A stretch of 64,000 nucleotides of DNA, taken from Dactylis glomerata (taxonomy: Eukaryota > Streptophyta > Magnoliopsida > Poales > Poaceae). The position numbers and the translations under genes were made by a program. Below, one piece after another: positions 30,451 to 41,638 of this stretch. The stretch lies in the NCBI GenBank assembly GCA_007115705.1, contig QXEO01000881.1, positions 744,001 through 808,000 of the forward strand. The letters run 5' to 3'. The number at the start of each line of letters is the position of its first letter. Within the stretch, counting starts at the first letter, position 1. The notes beneath the pieces are model-generated. The model saw only the letters and a program-made list of their open reading frames with translations, was not told the origin of the DNA and ran no database searches.

Positions 30451-33105
30451 ATGGGTAAACCTCGTGATGGAAAAGTTCCTATATTGCCATCCACTACAAG
30501 AAGAGGTACGACTCTCAACACCTCTGTTGCTCTTGATTCGCCATCTGTTATGAGTAAGTTGCTTACACCACCACACCCACACGTTACTGCTACTACTTCT
30601 GCTGAGATTGAAAGTACCACTGATAATTTAGATGATGCTTCTACTGTGCTTGATGAGAGAGGTTCACTAGGTTCCTTTTTAGAGGCTACTATTGCTAGAG
30701 CTAAGTTGGGAAACACTACTGTTACACCTGTTAGTTCACCCGAGTCTAGGGAATGTGCTAGTGATGACTATGATGATGATGCTTACATTGAGCTTAATGA
30801 TGATTTTATTGCAGAAGCACATGCTGCTCGTGATGCAGGTAATGTTAAAGAACTTCTTGCTAGACGTTCTGTTAGATATAATTTGTCTCCTGATCCTAAG
30901 TTTGCTGCTTCTCCTATCAATATTAGAGACAAGGATTATGATTTCTCTTTGGATTTATCTTACATATCTATTGTTGAGAAAACTCCTTTTTGTGGTACTA
31001 AAGATGAGAGTGCTATGGAGCACATGAATGAGCTTTCTACTTTGAGTAATTTGTTTTCTGATGATATTAAGCTCCGCACTTACTTTGTTGCTAAGATTTT
31101 TCCTTTCTCGCTGAAAGATGCTGCTAAAATTTGGTTTAATAGCTTGTCTCCTGGATCTCTTACTAGTCCTATTGCTTTGGTTAATGCTTTCTTTCAGAAA
31201 TATTTTCCCGCTAGTGCTCAACATGCTGCTGTGCAGAAAATCTTTGATTTTGAACAGGGAAAAGGAGAGAAATTGCCTGAATCTTGGACAAGGTTTTGTT
31301 CTTTAATAAGAGCCTTGCCTAAAGAACCATTGCCTAAAAATGAACTCCTTGACATATTTTATAATGGACTAACAGATGAATCTAAGTCATATTTGGATAG
31401 TTGTGCTGGTTGTGTTTTCAGGGAAAGAACTCCGGCTGAAGCTGAAGAGTTAATGGCCAAAATAAGTCGGAATCATGATGATTGGACTTTAGTTGAGCCA
31501 ACACCAGCACCAACCCCTGCGCCATCTACAGAGCCTACGCCAAAGAAGAGAGGGATGATTGAATTAAATGATGAAGTTATAAAGGAGGCTAAGAAATCTC
31601 TTAAGGAGAAAGGTATTAAGGCCGAAGATGTGAAGAATTTACCTCCTATTGAAGAATTATGTAAGCCAATCCCTCGCTCATCTACTATTGAGGTACACTC
31701 TCTCCAGCGCTTTGATGAAAGAGATATTCCTTACACTAAACCTCCTGATCAATGCTTAGATGAGTTTGATAATTTTATTGTTAAGCAAGAGAATTTTAAT
31801 AGAATGGTGCATAATCATCTGTTGGAGAATTCTAGAGTTATTAACAAGATGCAGGATATTGTGGAGAGAACCGCCAATGATGTGAAGATACTTGCTAAAC
31901 ATTTTCAAATGATTCAAACACAAATTGATCAGCTTACCAAAGTGCAGCAAGACCTGCTAGTTAATGCTGCAAGAGAGAGGCAAGCATGTGAAATACGCAC
32001 AAGAAGTGGTGCTGCTACTCAAGATCCATTATATCCTGAAGGACATCCTAAGAGGGTTGAGCAAGACTCTCAACGCACTTCAAGTGATGATATTCCTCCC
32101 AAGAAGAAGAAGAAGCATAAAACAACTGCAGAATCCTCTGATGCAGGTAAAGATCCTAACAGTGTTTCTATTTCTGATGCTGAAACTGAACCAGGAAATG
32201 CTTCCGATAAACAAGAAGATAAAGAAGAAGTTGAAGAAGAACCGGAAAAGAGTGATAAAAATGCAAAGTACACCAAAGAAGACTTCATTGCCAACAAGCA
32301 TGGTAAGGAGAGGGAACCTTGGGTACAGAAGCCAATGCCTTTTCCTAGTAAGAAACACAAGTCCAAGGAAGAAGAACACTACAACAGGTTTTGTGAATGG
32401 ATGAGACCTTTATTTTTGCAAATTCCTTTGACTGATGCTATTAGAATGCCTCCTTATGCAAAGTATATGAAAGATATTGTCACTAACAAAAGGAAAATTC
32501 CTAGTGAGGAAATTTCCACTCTACTTGCTAATTATTCTTTTGATGGTAAAGTTCCAGAGAAGCTTGGAGATCCAGGTATACCAACTATTCCTTGCTCCAT
32601 TAAAAATAACTATGTTAGAACTGCTTTATGTGATTTGGGAGCTGGAGTTAGTGTAATGCCTTTTTCTCTTTATAAGAGACTTGATCTAGAAAAATTGGTT
32701 TCAACTGATATATCCTTGCAGATGGCTGATAAGTCTACTACTATTCCTATTGGTATATGTGAGAATGTTCCTGTTCAAGTTGCTAACAGCTGTTTAATAT
32801 TAACTGATTTTGTTGTGTTGGAAATGCCTGAAGATGATAATATGTCTATTATTCTTGGGAGACCTTTTCTAAACACTGCAGGTGCTGTTATTAATTGCAA
32901 TCAAGGAAAAGTCACTTTTAATGTTAATGACAAAGAATATACAGTTTATTTTCCCAAGAAGATTGATAGGAGGAATGCTCTAAATTCAATCAAGCATGTT
33001 GAGACCATCAAAGTTGGCCAAATTATTTGTTCAGAGCAAAAGCCCAAGGAAGAATATCAAATTTTTATGGTTGGGGCTATACCTATCAAAGTTGAGGTAA
33101 CATAA
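30451..33105 (+). CDS. Gypsy C gag-protease protein
   Basis: The frame is open from 30334, but the primer site lies upstream in the same frame, so the ATG at 30451 (MGKPRDGKVP) is preferred, giving 884 residues. The gag fold is around residues 195-350 (IFPFSLKDAAKIWFNSL, KYFPASAQHAAVQKIF, NELLDIFYNGLT). It is followed by a Pro/Thr linker, a helical segment, and a Lys/Glu-rich basic-acidic stretch near residues 545-630. The C terminus is an Athila-type aspartic protease: ALCDLGAGVSVMP (Asp about 728) and IILGRPFLNTAGAV. No stop interrupts it. As in G1, the polyprotein ends after the protease, with no polymerase, which points to a non-autonomous lineage using enzymes in trans. Confidence 0.9.
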   Translation: MGKPRDGKVPILPSTTRRGTTLNTSVALDSPSVMSKLLTPPHPHVTATTSAEIESTTDNLDDASTVLDERGSLGSFLEATIARAKLGNTTVTPVSSPESRECASDDYDDDAYIELNDDFIAEAHAARDAGNVKELLARRSVRYNLSPDPKFAASPINIRDKDYDFSLDLSYISIVEKTPFCGTKDESAMEHMNELSTLSNLFSDDIKLRTYFVAKIFPFSLKDAAKIWFNSLSPGSLTSPIALVNAFFQKYFPASAQHAAVQKIFDFEQGKGEKLPESWTRFCSLIRALPKEPLPKNELLDIFYNGLTDESKSYLDSCAGCVFRERTPAEAEELMAKISRNHDDWTLVEPTPAPTPAPSTEPTPKKRGMIELNDEVIKEAKKSLKEKGIKAEDVKNLPPIEELCKPIPRSSTIEVHSLQRFDERDIPYTKPPDQCLDEFDNFIVKQENFNRMVHNHLLENSRVINKMQDIVERTANDVKILAKHFQMIQTQIDQLTKVQQDLLVNAARERQACEIRTRSGAATQDPLYPEGHPKRVEQDSQRTSSDDIPPKKKKKHKTTAESSDAGKDPNSVSISDAETEPGNASDKQEDKEEVEEEPEKSDKNAKYTKEDFIANKHGKEREPWVQKPMPFPSKKHKSKEEEHYNRFCEWMRPLFLQIPLTDAIRMPPYAKYMKDIVTNKRKIPSEEISTLLANYSFDGKVPEKLGDPGIPTIPCSIKNNYVRTALCDLGAGVSVMPFSLYKRLDLEKLVSTDISLQMADKSTTIPIGICENVPVQVANSCLILTDFVVLEMPEDDNMSIILGRPFLNTAGAVINCNQGKVTFNVNDKEYTVYFPKKIDRRNALNSIKHVETIKVGQIICSEQKPKEEYQIFMVGAIPIKVEVT

Positions 33106-33934
33106 GCATTAAGTGAAGTGCAAAGTTTAGCTTCATATAAAGTTAGTTTGGTAACAAGACTTGATCAACCTTGTTAGCAAAGTGAATTTATATGAACGAA
33201 ACTTCGTTTTCACCACATCCACTCCACCTCGCTTGTATTTACTTTCATCAAATTTTATTCCTCCAGTTTAGTTGCATGATTAAGAGCATCTCAGAGCTGC
33301 TGCATGCTTAGTTTTGATTTGCTTGAAATCTTTTCATCCTCGTTTTTCCTGAGTTTTATCGATATGCCAATTTCTGAAAAATCCTCGAAAATAAAGTTTC
33401 TCGATAAATTCCAGAAAATTCTTTATAAATTTTTATGTCAAAAATGGAGCAGAGAGACACCTGGGAGGCACCGGGTGGGGCAGCCACGCCACCTCACACA
33501 CAGGTGGCGCGGCCCAGCCCTGGCCGCGCCACCCATGTGTGAGGGGGCCCCACCAGGCCACTCACTCATCTATTCTTCCCCTGCTCTTTCTCTCTCCCGA
33601 AAAACACCGATCCATTTGCTCAAGCTCGAGTTCTTGCTGTCCTTCACCTGGAATTTTCGATCTCCTTGTTCAGCCCAACATTTTTGCTGAAACTTGGATT
33701 ATTTGCTCTCCGGTATGTGACTCCTCCACTTGTCCAAGTAGATTTTCTTTTAGTAGAGTATTTCTTGAGTATTTTAGCATTTTAGGTGACAGTATAAATG
33801 AGTATGCATGCTTGTTCTATTGTTTAGAAAGATTATTTTGATGCATGATAGCTCTCTAGTGACCCTCTATAGTAGTTTCCTACATTTGCTTGTCTTTAAA
33901 TCACTTTTTATGAGTTTGTTGAAAAATTTCAGAA
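33106..33934 (+). other. Gypsy C spacer between gag-protease and ORF1-like gene
   Basis: About 0.8 kb. A GC-rich patch (ggtggcgcggcccagccctgg near 33504) is similar to LTR leader sequence (29217), and a pyrimidine-rich stretch follows. No gene is supported; this may be the leader or an internal promoter for the next frame. Confidence 0.5.
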
Positions 33935-35056
33935 ATGGAGGAGAATGTGTATCAGCTCTCTCAACATGAACTAGAAGTGCAAGATGTTATGAAAGTTCAT
34001 CGTGAAGAGAAGGTTTTCCCCTCACACTACCCGTGCTCAGCATTCTTGAGCGCTGCTGGATTTCTGCAGGATTTCCAAGCCTTGCTTTCTAATGCAGGAT
34101 TAGAATATTTTGTTGAGGGTGAACCTCCCCAATATGTTAAACTAACAATGTCTATGGTGCAAGATTTCAGATTTAGTTGGTCCACTTCTAATCCCATGGT
34201 TCATTATAAAATTTATAACAAATCCGTGGACTTGCCTCTTGATGTTTTCTGTACAGCTATTAGAGTACCGCAGTGGGGATCGCTCGAGAAGATAAGGGGA
34301 CAACCAAGGCAATTGTTAGAACTATACGAGGAGATTTGTCAAGGAAGAAGCTTCACATGAGAGGGTGGTAAAATTCGAAACATTCATTTCCCATCCATTC
34401 GATATTTTGCCTTCTTCATTACCAAATGTGTTCTTGCTAGGAAAGCTGCAAGTAAATTGTCTCTCCATGATCTAGCTTTCATTGCTGCTGCTTTAAGGCG
34501 CGATAGAACTTACAATTTGGGTGCCTTAATCGCTTTTCGTCTTGATATTAATCGTGAGAAAGGGGGAATCTGTGGGGGGCTTATAGCTTCACGCCTGTTA
34601 GCTTTGCATGGCGTTTTGCCTCATTTTCGAGATTTTCAGTTCCCCGGGGAGAGACTTGGCCTTGATGCTATGGTTCAACATAAGTTTATTTCTCCTCCTA
34701 CCAGTTTGATTAATTTAACTTTTGAGCTAACCTTTTTCAAGAAGACTACCTGGAAGGTAGTAAAGACTGAACGATCAATCCGTTTGCCTGCACCTCTTTT
34801 GTTTAACCTTGATCGCAGGAATGGATGGTCGCTTACTGAAGATGAGCTTGATGCGTACATAGGGGAGCATCCGCCGCCGCCTGTGCACGATGAGGAAGGC
34901 GCCGAGGAGTCGGGACAGCCCTCCAACACTATGAATTTCTCTTATGAGCAGCCTTACTATGATTACGCGCCATCAGCTTCATCTTCACGAGAGCCAGGGT
35001 ATGACTACATCTATGATGACCCACCAGCTTGGGGCGGCTATCAGAGCCGGAATTGA
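33935..35056 (+). pseudogene. Athila ORF1-like protein, one frame with a single stop
   Basis: One reading frame of 374 codons is interrupted only by TGA at 34358-34360. The part before the stop has HYPCSAFLSAAGFL, VHYKIYNKSVDLPLDVFC and AIRVPQWGSLEKI. The part after it has RNIHFPSIRYFAFFITKCV, HDLAFIAAALRRDRTYNLGA and NREKGGICGGLIASRLLAL, and ends Tyr/Pro/Ser-rich. The pattern recalls the Athila/plant-transposon ORF1 family found in Gypsy elements of grasses, whose role is unknown. The stop fits CGA to TGA at a CpG. The ATG at 33935 follows an acceptor-like ttcag, so this protein could be made from a spliced transcript. The family call is moderate. Confidence 0.65.
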
Positions 35057-36335
35057 TCTCCACTTAGGCCAAAAGCCTAAGCTTGGGGGGAGGTACGCCG
35101 ACGATTCACTCATCTACATATCATATTTTGTCGGACCTTTGTATATTCATGTTTCGCTTTCTTTACTGTTCTCGTTCTTGTTTTCATTGCTTCCAAAACA
35201 CAAAAAGACCAAAAATATTTCCGTTGTTTCTCTCTATTTGGTTCTTTAGTTTTCTACCTTTGGTTTGCTTTAGTTGCTATTTTCGGTTTGCTACTTGAAA
35301 AACCCAAAAATATTTAGCTTGGTTGCTATTTCCTTCTGCTTTTGCTTTCAAAAATCGAAAACTCCAAAAATATTTGTTGTTCTTCTTTGGTTTTGTAAAG
35401 GTTGTTGCAGAGTTCAGTTCCCCGTTACTCTATTGGAGCTTGGTATTCATTTTATACTATTCAAGCCACACAAGTGAAGAGCAATAATGACGACATATGA
35501 CAATCCGAGATGTGGTAAGAGGCTGGTATGAACTCTATTTGTTTTCATTTTTGTACATATACTTATCTATGTGGACATGCTTAGTCAGTTCATGTAAGGT
35601 GTATGTCATCTAATAGATGCTTTGTAGTTCTTGCTTTCATATGATTAGTTTCAATCTACTATTAGCCTGTAGCATGTCATGTAGATGCTTGCATGCATTG
35701 TTTTATTCATAGTATGGTATGATATTGTGGTATCCACCTCTGAAAGCTTCATTTGAATCGACTTGGCACATGCTCAAGCATGCATATGACTGAACAAAAA
35801 GTCAATTAAGCCTCGATGATCTAAATTGCCTCAGAGTTCTTGTATCATTTTTATGCCTATATTAATTTTGTTTTGTCGCAAGCATGATTATGATAGTTAT
35901 TGCTCTCTCGATTGTCGATTCCCAGTCTTTTGCTAACCTTCACTTGTATCGAGTATGAGCTCTACTCGTGCATCCAATTACAAAAAACCAAGTCTTCCAA
36001 AGAGTCCACTATAAATTCCTATGCATGGTATTTGTGAGCCATTCCAAGTAAATTTTCATGTGCTACCTTTCAAAACTTTCAACTACTTCTCATTTTGTGC
36101 CACTGTTTTTAGCTCATGGGGACGTAGTGGTCGGAATTGCTATCTTCCATATTAAATTAAGTACCCCTCGACTAGGCAGCTTCATCTGCTCGTCATTAAT
36201 TTTGCAAGGGAGCTGGTCAGACCATTATAATCTTAATTCTAAAAGAAAGAAAAAAGGCACTCCTCCAAAGGATTGTGAAAGTTGGTGGGCACCCGATGGA
36301 ATCGGTTAGCCATGGTTTGAGAAAGGAAAAAGGAA
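35057..36335 (+). other. Gypsy C 3' non-coding region, truncated at 36335
   Basis: Holds aagcttggggggaggt near 35079, a purine-tract-like motif far from any LTR. Blocks are shared with the G1 3' region (for example gagtatgagctctactcgtgc near 35950). The C-derived sequence stops in gaaaggaaaaaggaaaa and changes to Gypsy A flank. Frames such as 36058-36309 have no domain. Confidence 0.7.
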
Positions 36336-39300
36336 AAAAGAATAATTTTTGAGGTGACATGCACCTACACAATCTTGATCATATATGTAAGCATTTGTGA
36401 GCTGGGATCATAAGAACTTAAAACATGGGCACGAAAGATATAATCTCGACAATAAAGGCTTAGCAACCATGTTATAATATGCAAATGAACACAAACAAAA
36501 GATCATAAAAATGAAACAATGAAAGTCAAACGTGTGTTCAAATCATAAGGAAAAACATACAGATGGTTTTCAGCTTGTCCTTCATGGAGAGCAAAACATA
36601 AATGCATAGGACACCTTCAAGTTTAAGAGGGCGACTAGATACAAATAATTTAAGAACAAGTGAAACCAACAATATGAATCAATCAATGAAAACTTTGGGA
36701 CAATGCACATTATACTAAGAATGACGACTATGCTCTCTTAATGGTGCATAAAGATAGAAGGTGGTGACTCAACATGAAAGTAAAAGAAAAGGCCCTTCGC
36801 GAAGGGAAGCAGTGATTGCAAGTTTTGTAACCTTCAAAAATTATGTTACTTACCGGCTATGAGCTCTCATTGCCCCCATCATAAGCATCTTGAATGGTTA
36901 AAGTTAATGCGAGAACAATTATGATGCATATGCTTGACAAATCATAAGTCGAAAACCTCGTGTCCCGTGAATACGAGTACCCAAACCTCATGCTACTCAA
37001 CTTAGAGTCCCAAGCAAGGCTCTTGTCATTGTAGGTATATGCGTATCATCGAGAACCGCCAACGGGGTACCTCCATGCCCGATGACATGGAACAAGCCCA
37101 CATCAAAATGACAGGACAAGCAGACAATGAACACCTCAACATCTCTTTTATTTGCCATTTGTTTAGCTTTTTATTGTGAGATGCGTCGTCGAATGTCCAC
37201 CATGGGTATGCTGCAAATTTCCACCATGAATTATGCATGGCTTAGATTGGCAGCCCAGGCGTTTCCCTAACACATATACAAACTCCATGATCCCCGCAAG
37301 ATTCCCAATTCATTTCACACCGCGGGCATCCATAAACAAAAGATCATGATATCAACTCAAATAAGAAGTGCAATGTTGAAAGCTTGCCCCATGACAGCAT
37401 GGATGGGCTAGTATCCAACTTACAACTTGCAAGCATAACAACTCAACATAAAAGACCACAATGTCAAATTTTTAAGAACAGGAAAAAGTAAAGTGTGCCT
37501 TCCGGTTCGTGAGAGCTTTACTGACCAATTTTCGCATAACACTGGTAAGAGTTTAATTTGAAGAGAAAATAAAACCAAGTCAAATTTACTTGGAATAGCA
37601 AATTGCTAATAGGTATGTATGGTGGACACTTTGGCAAACTTGGTTTTTAGGAGTTGGATGCACGAGTAGAGCTCATACTCAGTACAAGGCGAGGGCTAGC
37701 AAAAGACTAGGAGCGACCAACTAAGAGAGCAATAATGGCCATAATCATGCAAAGCGACATTAAAAGAAGCATAAGATGGCATCAAAAGTCAAAAACTAAA
37801 TGATCATAGAGGCTATTGGCGACTTTGTATGAGTCTAACATGTGTGAGCATGCGCCAAGTCAACCCAAATAAAGCATCAAGGAGAAAACCAAAATAATGC
37901 TTCCATACAATAAAAACAACGCATGATTTTTTTCAAAGGCTCATTAAGCAATCTCAGTTATTTGAGACAAGTCATGCTACAGAAAAAATCACTAAGCATA
38001 CTGATACGTCCAAAACGTATCCACTTTCCCGAACACTTTTGCTATTGTTTCTCCTCTAATTTGTGTGTTTTGAATACAACTAACACGGACTGACGCTGTT
38101 TTCAGCAGAATTACTCTGGTGTCTCGTTTTTGTGCAGAAATTCAACTTCCAGTAAAAATTCGGGAAAAATCACCAAAAATCATATTTCACCAGAAGACCC
38201 ACGGAGCCAGAAGACCGGAGGGAGAAGTGGCTCGAGGAGCCGTCACAGGGTGGTGGCGCGGCCCAGCCCTGGCCGCGCCACCCCTATGTGAGGAGGGCCC
38301 AAGCCCCCTCTCGACCTCCCGTCTCGCGTACATATACCCCCTGACGACTCAATATCGGGGGGACGGCGTTTTTCCCAGATAGACTTCCGCTGCGCCGCCG
38401 CCATCAGAAACCGCGATTCGGAACTAGAAACTCCGTTCTGGCACCCTGCCGGGACGGGGATTCGGAGGAGATCTTCATCACCATCACCACCGACGCTCCT
38501 CCATCGACCATCCATGACTCCCCCATCCATGTGTGAGTAATTCCCCCGCTGTAGGTGAGGGGATGGTAGGGATTGGATGAGATTGTTCATGTAATTTGAT
38601 ATGAGTTTGATAGGGCATAGTGCCTAGTATCTTTATTTAGTGCCTATGACATTGTTGCAACTTGTTGTGCTTAATGCTTGTCACTTTGGGCCCGAGTGCC
38701 ATGATTTCAGATCTGAACATGTTATTATTTCTATGATGATACTTGTTGTTTATGGTCTTACCTACAAGTTGTATACACATATTGTTGTCCGGAACCCGAG
38801 GCCCCAAAGTGACAGAAATTGGGATAACCGGAGGGGATGGCTATGATGTGAGGATCACATGTGTTCACCGAGTGCTAATGCTTTTCTCCGGTACTTTATT
38901 AAAATGAGTACCTTAATTACCAGTAGTTTCCCTTGAGGCCCTGCTGCAACAGGCTGGTAGGACAAAAGATGTCGTGCAAGTTTCTCCTTGTGAGCACGTA
39001 CGACTATATACGGAACACATGCCTATGATTGTTTGTACTAGGATGCTTTATCATTATTTATCTGCAATGCCCGTATCTCATTGATTTCATGAATTATCTT
39101 ATCCATGCAACGCCCGTTATCCATCCCTATGCCTACAGTATTTGTTCCTACTGTTTACAACCGTTATTATTACTACTGCTATTTTACTACTGCTATTACT
39201 GTTTCACTACTGTCACCACTATAAAACTGTTGCTACTGATAAACCGCTGCGAGTAAGACTGTTTCCAGGTGCAGCTGAATTGACAACTCAACTGTTAAGG

Positions 39301-39398
39301 CTTGCATATATTCTTTGGCTCCCCTTGTGTCGAATCAATAAATTTGGGTAATACTTCCCTCGAAGACTGTTGCGATCCCCTATACTTGTGGGTCATCA
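36336..39398. repeat. Second copy of 27300-30362: Gypsy A flank plus Gypsy C LTR (3063 bp)
   Basis: Aligned at a constant offset of 9036 bp. By eye I find about five differences in the flank part and five in the LTR part. The left junction sits in an A-rich stretch shared by both sequences; the right end coincides with the LTR end. Confidence 0.92.
38002..39398 (+). repeat. Gypsy C LTR, second copy (solo-like)
   Basis: 1397 bp, flanked by catac on both sides (37997-38001 and 39399-39403). This is how a solo LTR at the original insertion site would look. Confidence 0.88.
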
Positions 39399-40605
39399 CA
39401 TACTATCAAAAAGACATCAAGCATGACATGAAAAAGCCTAAGCCGCAGTCTACACAAGCTCCTTCTTGTACCACTTTTTTGCATAACGCTTTTTCTCTTT
39501 TCCAACACCATTTGAATTTTTTTAAGACACCTCTTTTGATGAAAACCAATAAAGATCAGAGGCAAAAATACACCTTGATGAAAAGATATGACAAGGTCTG
39601 AACGCAAATCAAGGCGAAAACGAAAACCAAAAGCAGTAGCAAAAAAAGAAGAACACTCAGTTTTTGATAAGAATAAAGACTAGAGCGTTCTTGGCAAATG
39701 AAAAGCAAGGCAACTTCTCCAAAGGAAATTTGTTGGGTCCAACCATTTATTACAGCAAACAAAACTAAACTAACTAAGAAAACTAAAACTACTGACGCTC
39801 CAAGAAAAACACATAGTGCATGAAGCAATAAAAATATAGTGTTTTGAAAGGTGACCTGATTTTTGCCGATGAAGAAGGGGTGCCTCGGGGGCATCCCCAA
39901 GCTTTGACGCTTGTACTTCTTGGATATTTCTTGGGGTAATGCATGGGCATCCCCAAGCTTGAGCTTTTGTCCATTCTTCAACTCATCTCATCATTCTCCA
40001 ATCCCTACACTTGAAAACTTCCTTCATACAAAACTAAACACAAATCTATTAGCAACATTAGTGTAAGCATAACATATAATCAACCTCGTTTTGATTCAGG
40101 TTTCAACCCAAAACCACCACAAATTAAGTATATACTACTGTAGCAACTTCCCCAAAAGTTCTGTGATCAAAAGAACTAAAAAAGAAAGCGATAAAGCGGC
40201 AAAAACAAATATTGGCAGAAATCTGTCAAAACAGAACAGCTGACAAAGGTCGAATTTTTGAGGGGTTTTCTATTGCTCAAATCAAAACGTGTTCAACTAA
40301 CGAAAGTTTGGATATAACCTGGGGCATATGCACAAGAAATCGCAGGTCCAAAAGATATACAGAGAATTTTTACGTTGCAGCACCGAAAACAGTTTCAGGA
40401 CAGCAACATCCCCAAATCTTACCTCACTCGAATTAGAGGCTTCTCTTGGCACAACAATAAAATAAAAAGGATAAGGAGATGTCATTACAGTAGTAATGAC
40501 TTCCAAGACTCAAATAAAAGAAAAAGTACTGAAAATAAAACATTGGGTTATCTCCCAAGAGTGCTTTTCTTTAACGCCTTTGAGCTAGGCGTAGAAAATT
40601 GTGAA
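39399..40605 (-). other. Gypsy A interior, non-coding part right of Gypsy C
   Basis: Continues Gypsy A after the catac TSD. It contains two ggcatccccaagctt motifs near 39890 and 39948, the mirror image of the internal motifs in G1. The 141-codon minus frame at 39556-39981 spans this non-coding block and its equivalents in G1 and B, with no known domain. Confidence 0.7.
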
Positions 40606-41475
40606 TCAAGTATTATCAAGAGATGACGTGCTAGGGTCAGCGGGTGCCTTACGTCTTCCTTTCTTACTTTTGCTCTTGACTCTAGGAAAGACATGGCTAT
40701 TGCAAGGTGGAGAGATAAATCTTATATTGCCTTTTCCCACATCAATGACGGCGCCCAGGAGCTTCAGTAGGGATCTTCCAAGTGTGATTTGTCCTTTTTC
40801 TACACATTCAATAACAAGATAATCAGTAGATATCATTCTTCCTAGGACTTTTGTAAAAACTCCTTCAGCTATTCCAATGGGAAATATAGTGGCATTGTTA
40901 ATAAGAGAAATTCCTTCCCCCCCCCCTCAGAAAGCTTCGAAAGACTCAAAGATTCATAAACATCCTTTGGCATAAGACAAAATTCAGACATAATATCACA
41001 ACGAGCATGAAAAGTTTCACCACTAATGGTGATTTTTACCGTAGGATACCAACTCGAAGGTTCAGAATTTGTTGGCACATAATCAAAATGCTGGCGCAAA
41101 GTATTGTAGCAAGTATTCAAACTAGCAGTGCGAGTCTCAAGAGTATCAAGTCTATTAAAAATGCACACAAGAGAGGAATCAAAATAGGTTGGCATGCTAT
41201 AAATTGTAATCAACTTTTTTATAATATTGAAGGCTTGATCTCCATCACAATGAAGGAAATCTCCTTCTGTAGTAGCATCCAAAGCATATCTATAATGAAG
41301 AGCAAGTCCAAAGTAAAAGCTACTAAGAAGCAAACTCAAGGTCATTTTAGGTTCAGTTTTTTCCATGCCAATCATAAATTCTAGTCCAAGCTTCTTTAAA
41401 ACTTTCCTCATCCTTTTGTTTAAAAGTAAAAATCATATCCTCGGGCGACATAGTAGTAGCAACTGAACTAGACAT
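40606..41475 (-). pseudogene. Gypsy A gag-protease remnant
   Basis: The true start is probably the ATG at 41475 (MSSSVATTMSPEDMIF). The frame reads EESFKEAWTRIYDWHGK and then shifts at a run of six A (41357-41362 on the plus strand). The next frame continues TEPKMTLSLLLSSFYFGL and reaches a worn protease site, ARCDIMSEFCLMP. A second shift near a C run at 40918-40926 leads to LGRSLLKLLGAVIDVGKGN, the C-terminal protease block. The usual D-G-A/S triad is changed to DIMSE, so no activity is expected. The gag fold is much shorter than in G1 and C. Confidence 0.78.
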
Positions 41476-41612
41476 AATAAACAACTACAAAGGATTCTAT
41501 TTTTTTGGGTTTTTAATAAAATGATGCAGGTAAAAATAAAGTAAAGCAAAACTTAAAACAAAGTAAAGGATGTGCGTGCGAAAAACTCCCCTTGCAGAGG
41601 TCTTCCACTTCT

Positions 41613-41630
41613 TCCCCGGCAACGGCGCCA
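41613..41630 (-). promoter_or_regulatory. Primer-binding site, tRNA-Asp (Gypsy A)
   Basis: tccccggcaacggcgcca on the plus strand equals the tRNA-Asp 3' end, so the minus strand is an exact 18-base complement. It lies eight bases from the LTR. Confidence 0.92.
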
Positions 41631-41638
41631 GAAAAGCT

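Larger units (their letters stand above)
28966..39398 (+). mobile_element. Gypsy C: plus-strand Athila-like element, rearranged, inserted in Gypsy A
   Basis: 5' LTR at 28966-30362 and a second LTR at 38002-39398, both 1397 bp. The tRNA-Asp-like primer site is at 30374, and catac flanks the block on both sides. It codes gag-protease and an Athila ORF1-like protein but no reverse transcriptase or integrase. Between 36336 and 38001 the block holds Gypsy A flank sequence instead of the native 3' end of C, so it is not a simple full element. Confidence 0.9.

Noticed and set aside
40869..41411. 180-codon minus frame as an intact gene with start at 41411
   Set aside because: It begins after a one-base shift in a run of six T; the original gag start is at 41475 and the protease site is degraded.
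41613..41630. Piece of a tRNA gene
   Set aside because: Only the 18-base tRNA-Asp 3' end is present beside an LTR, so it is a primer-binding site.
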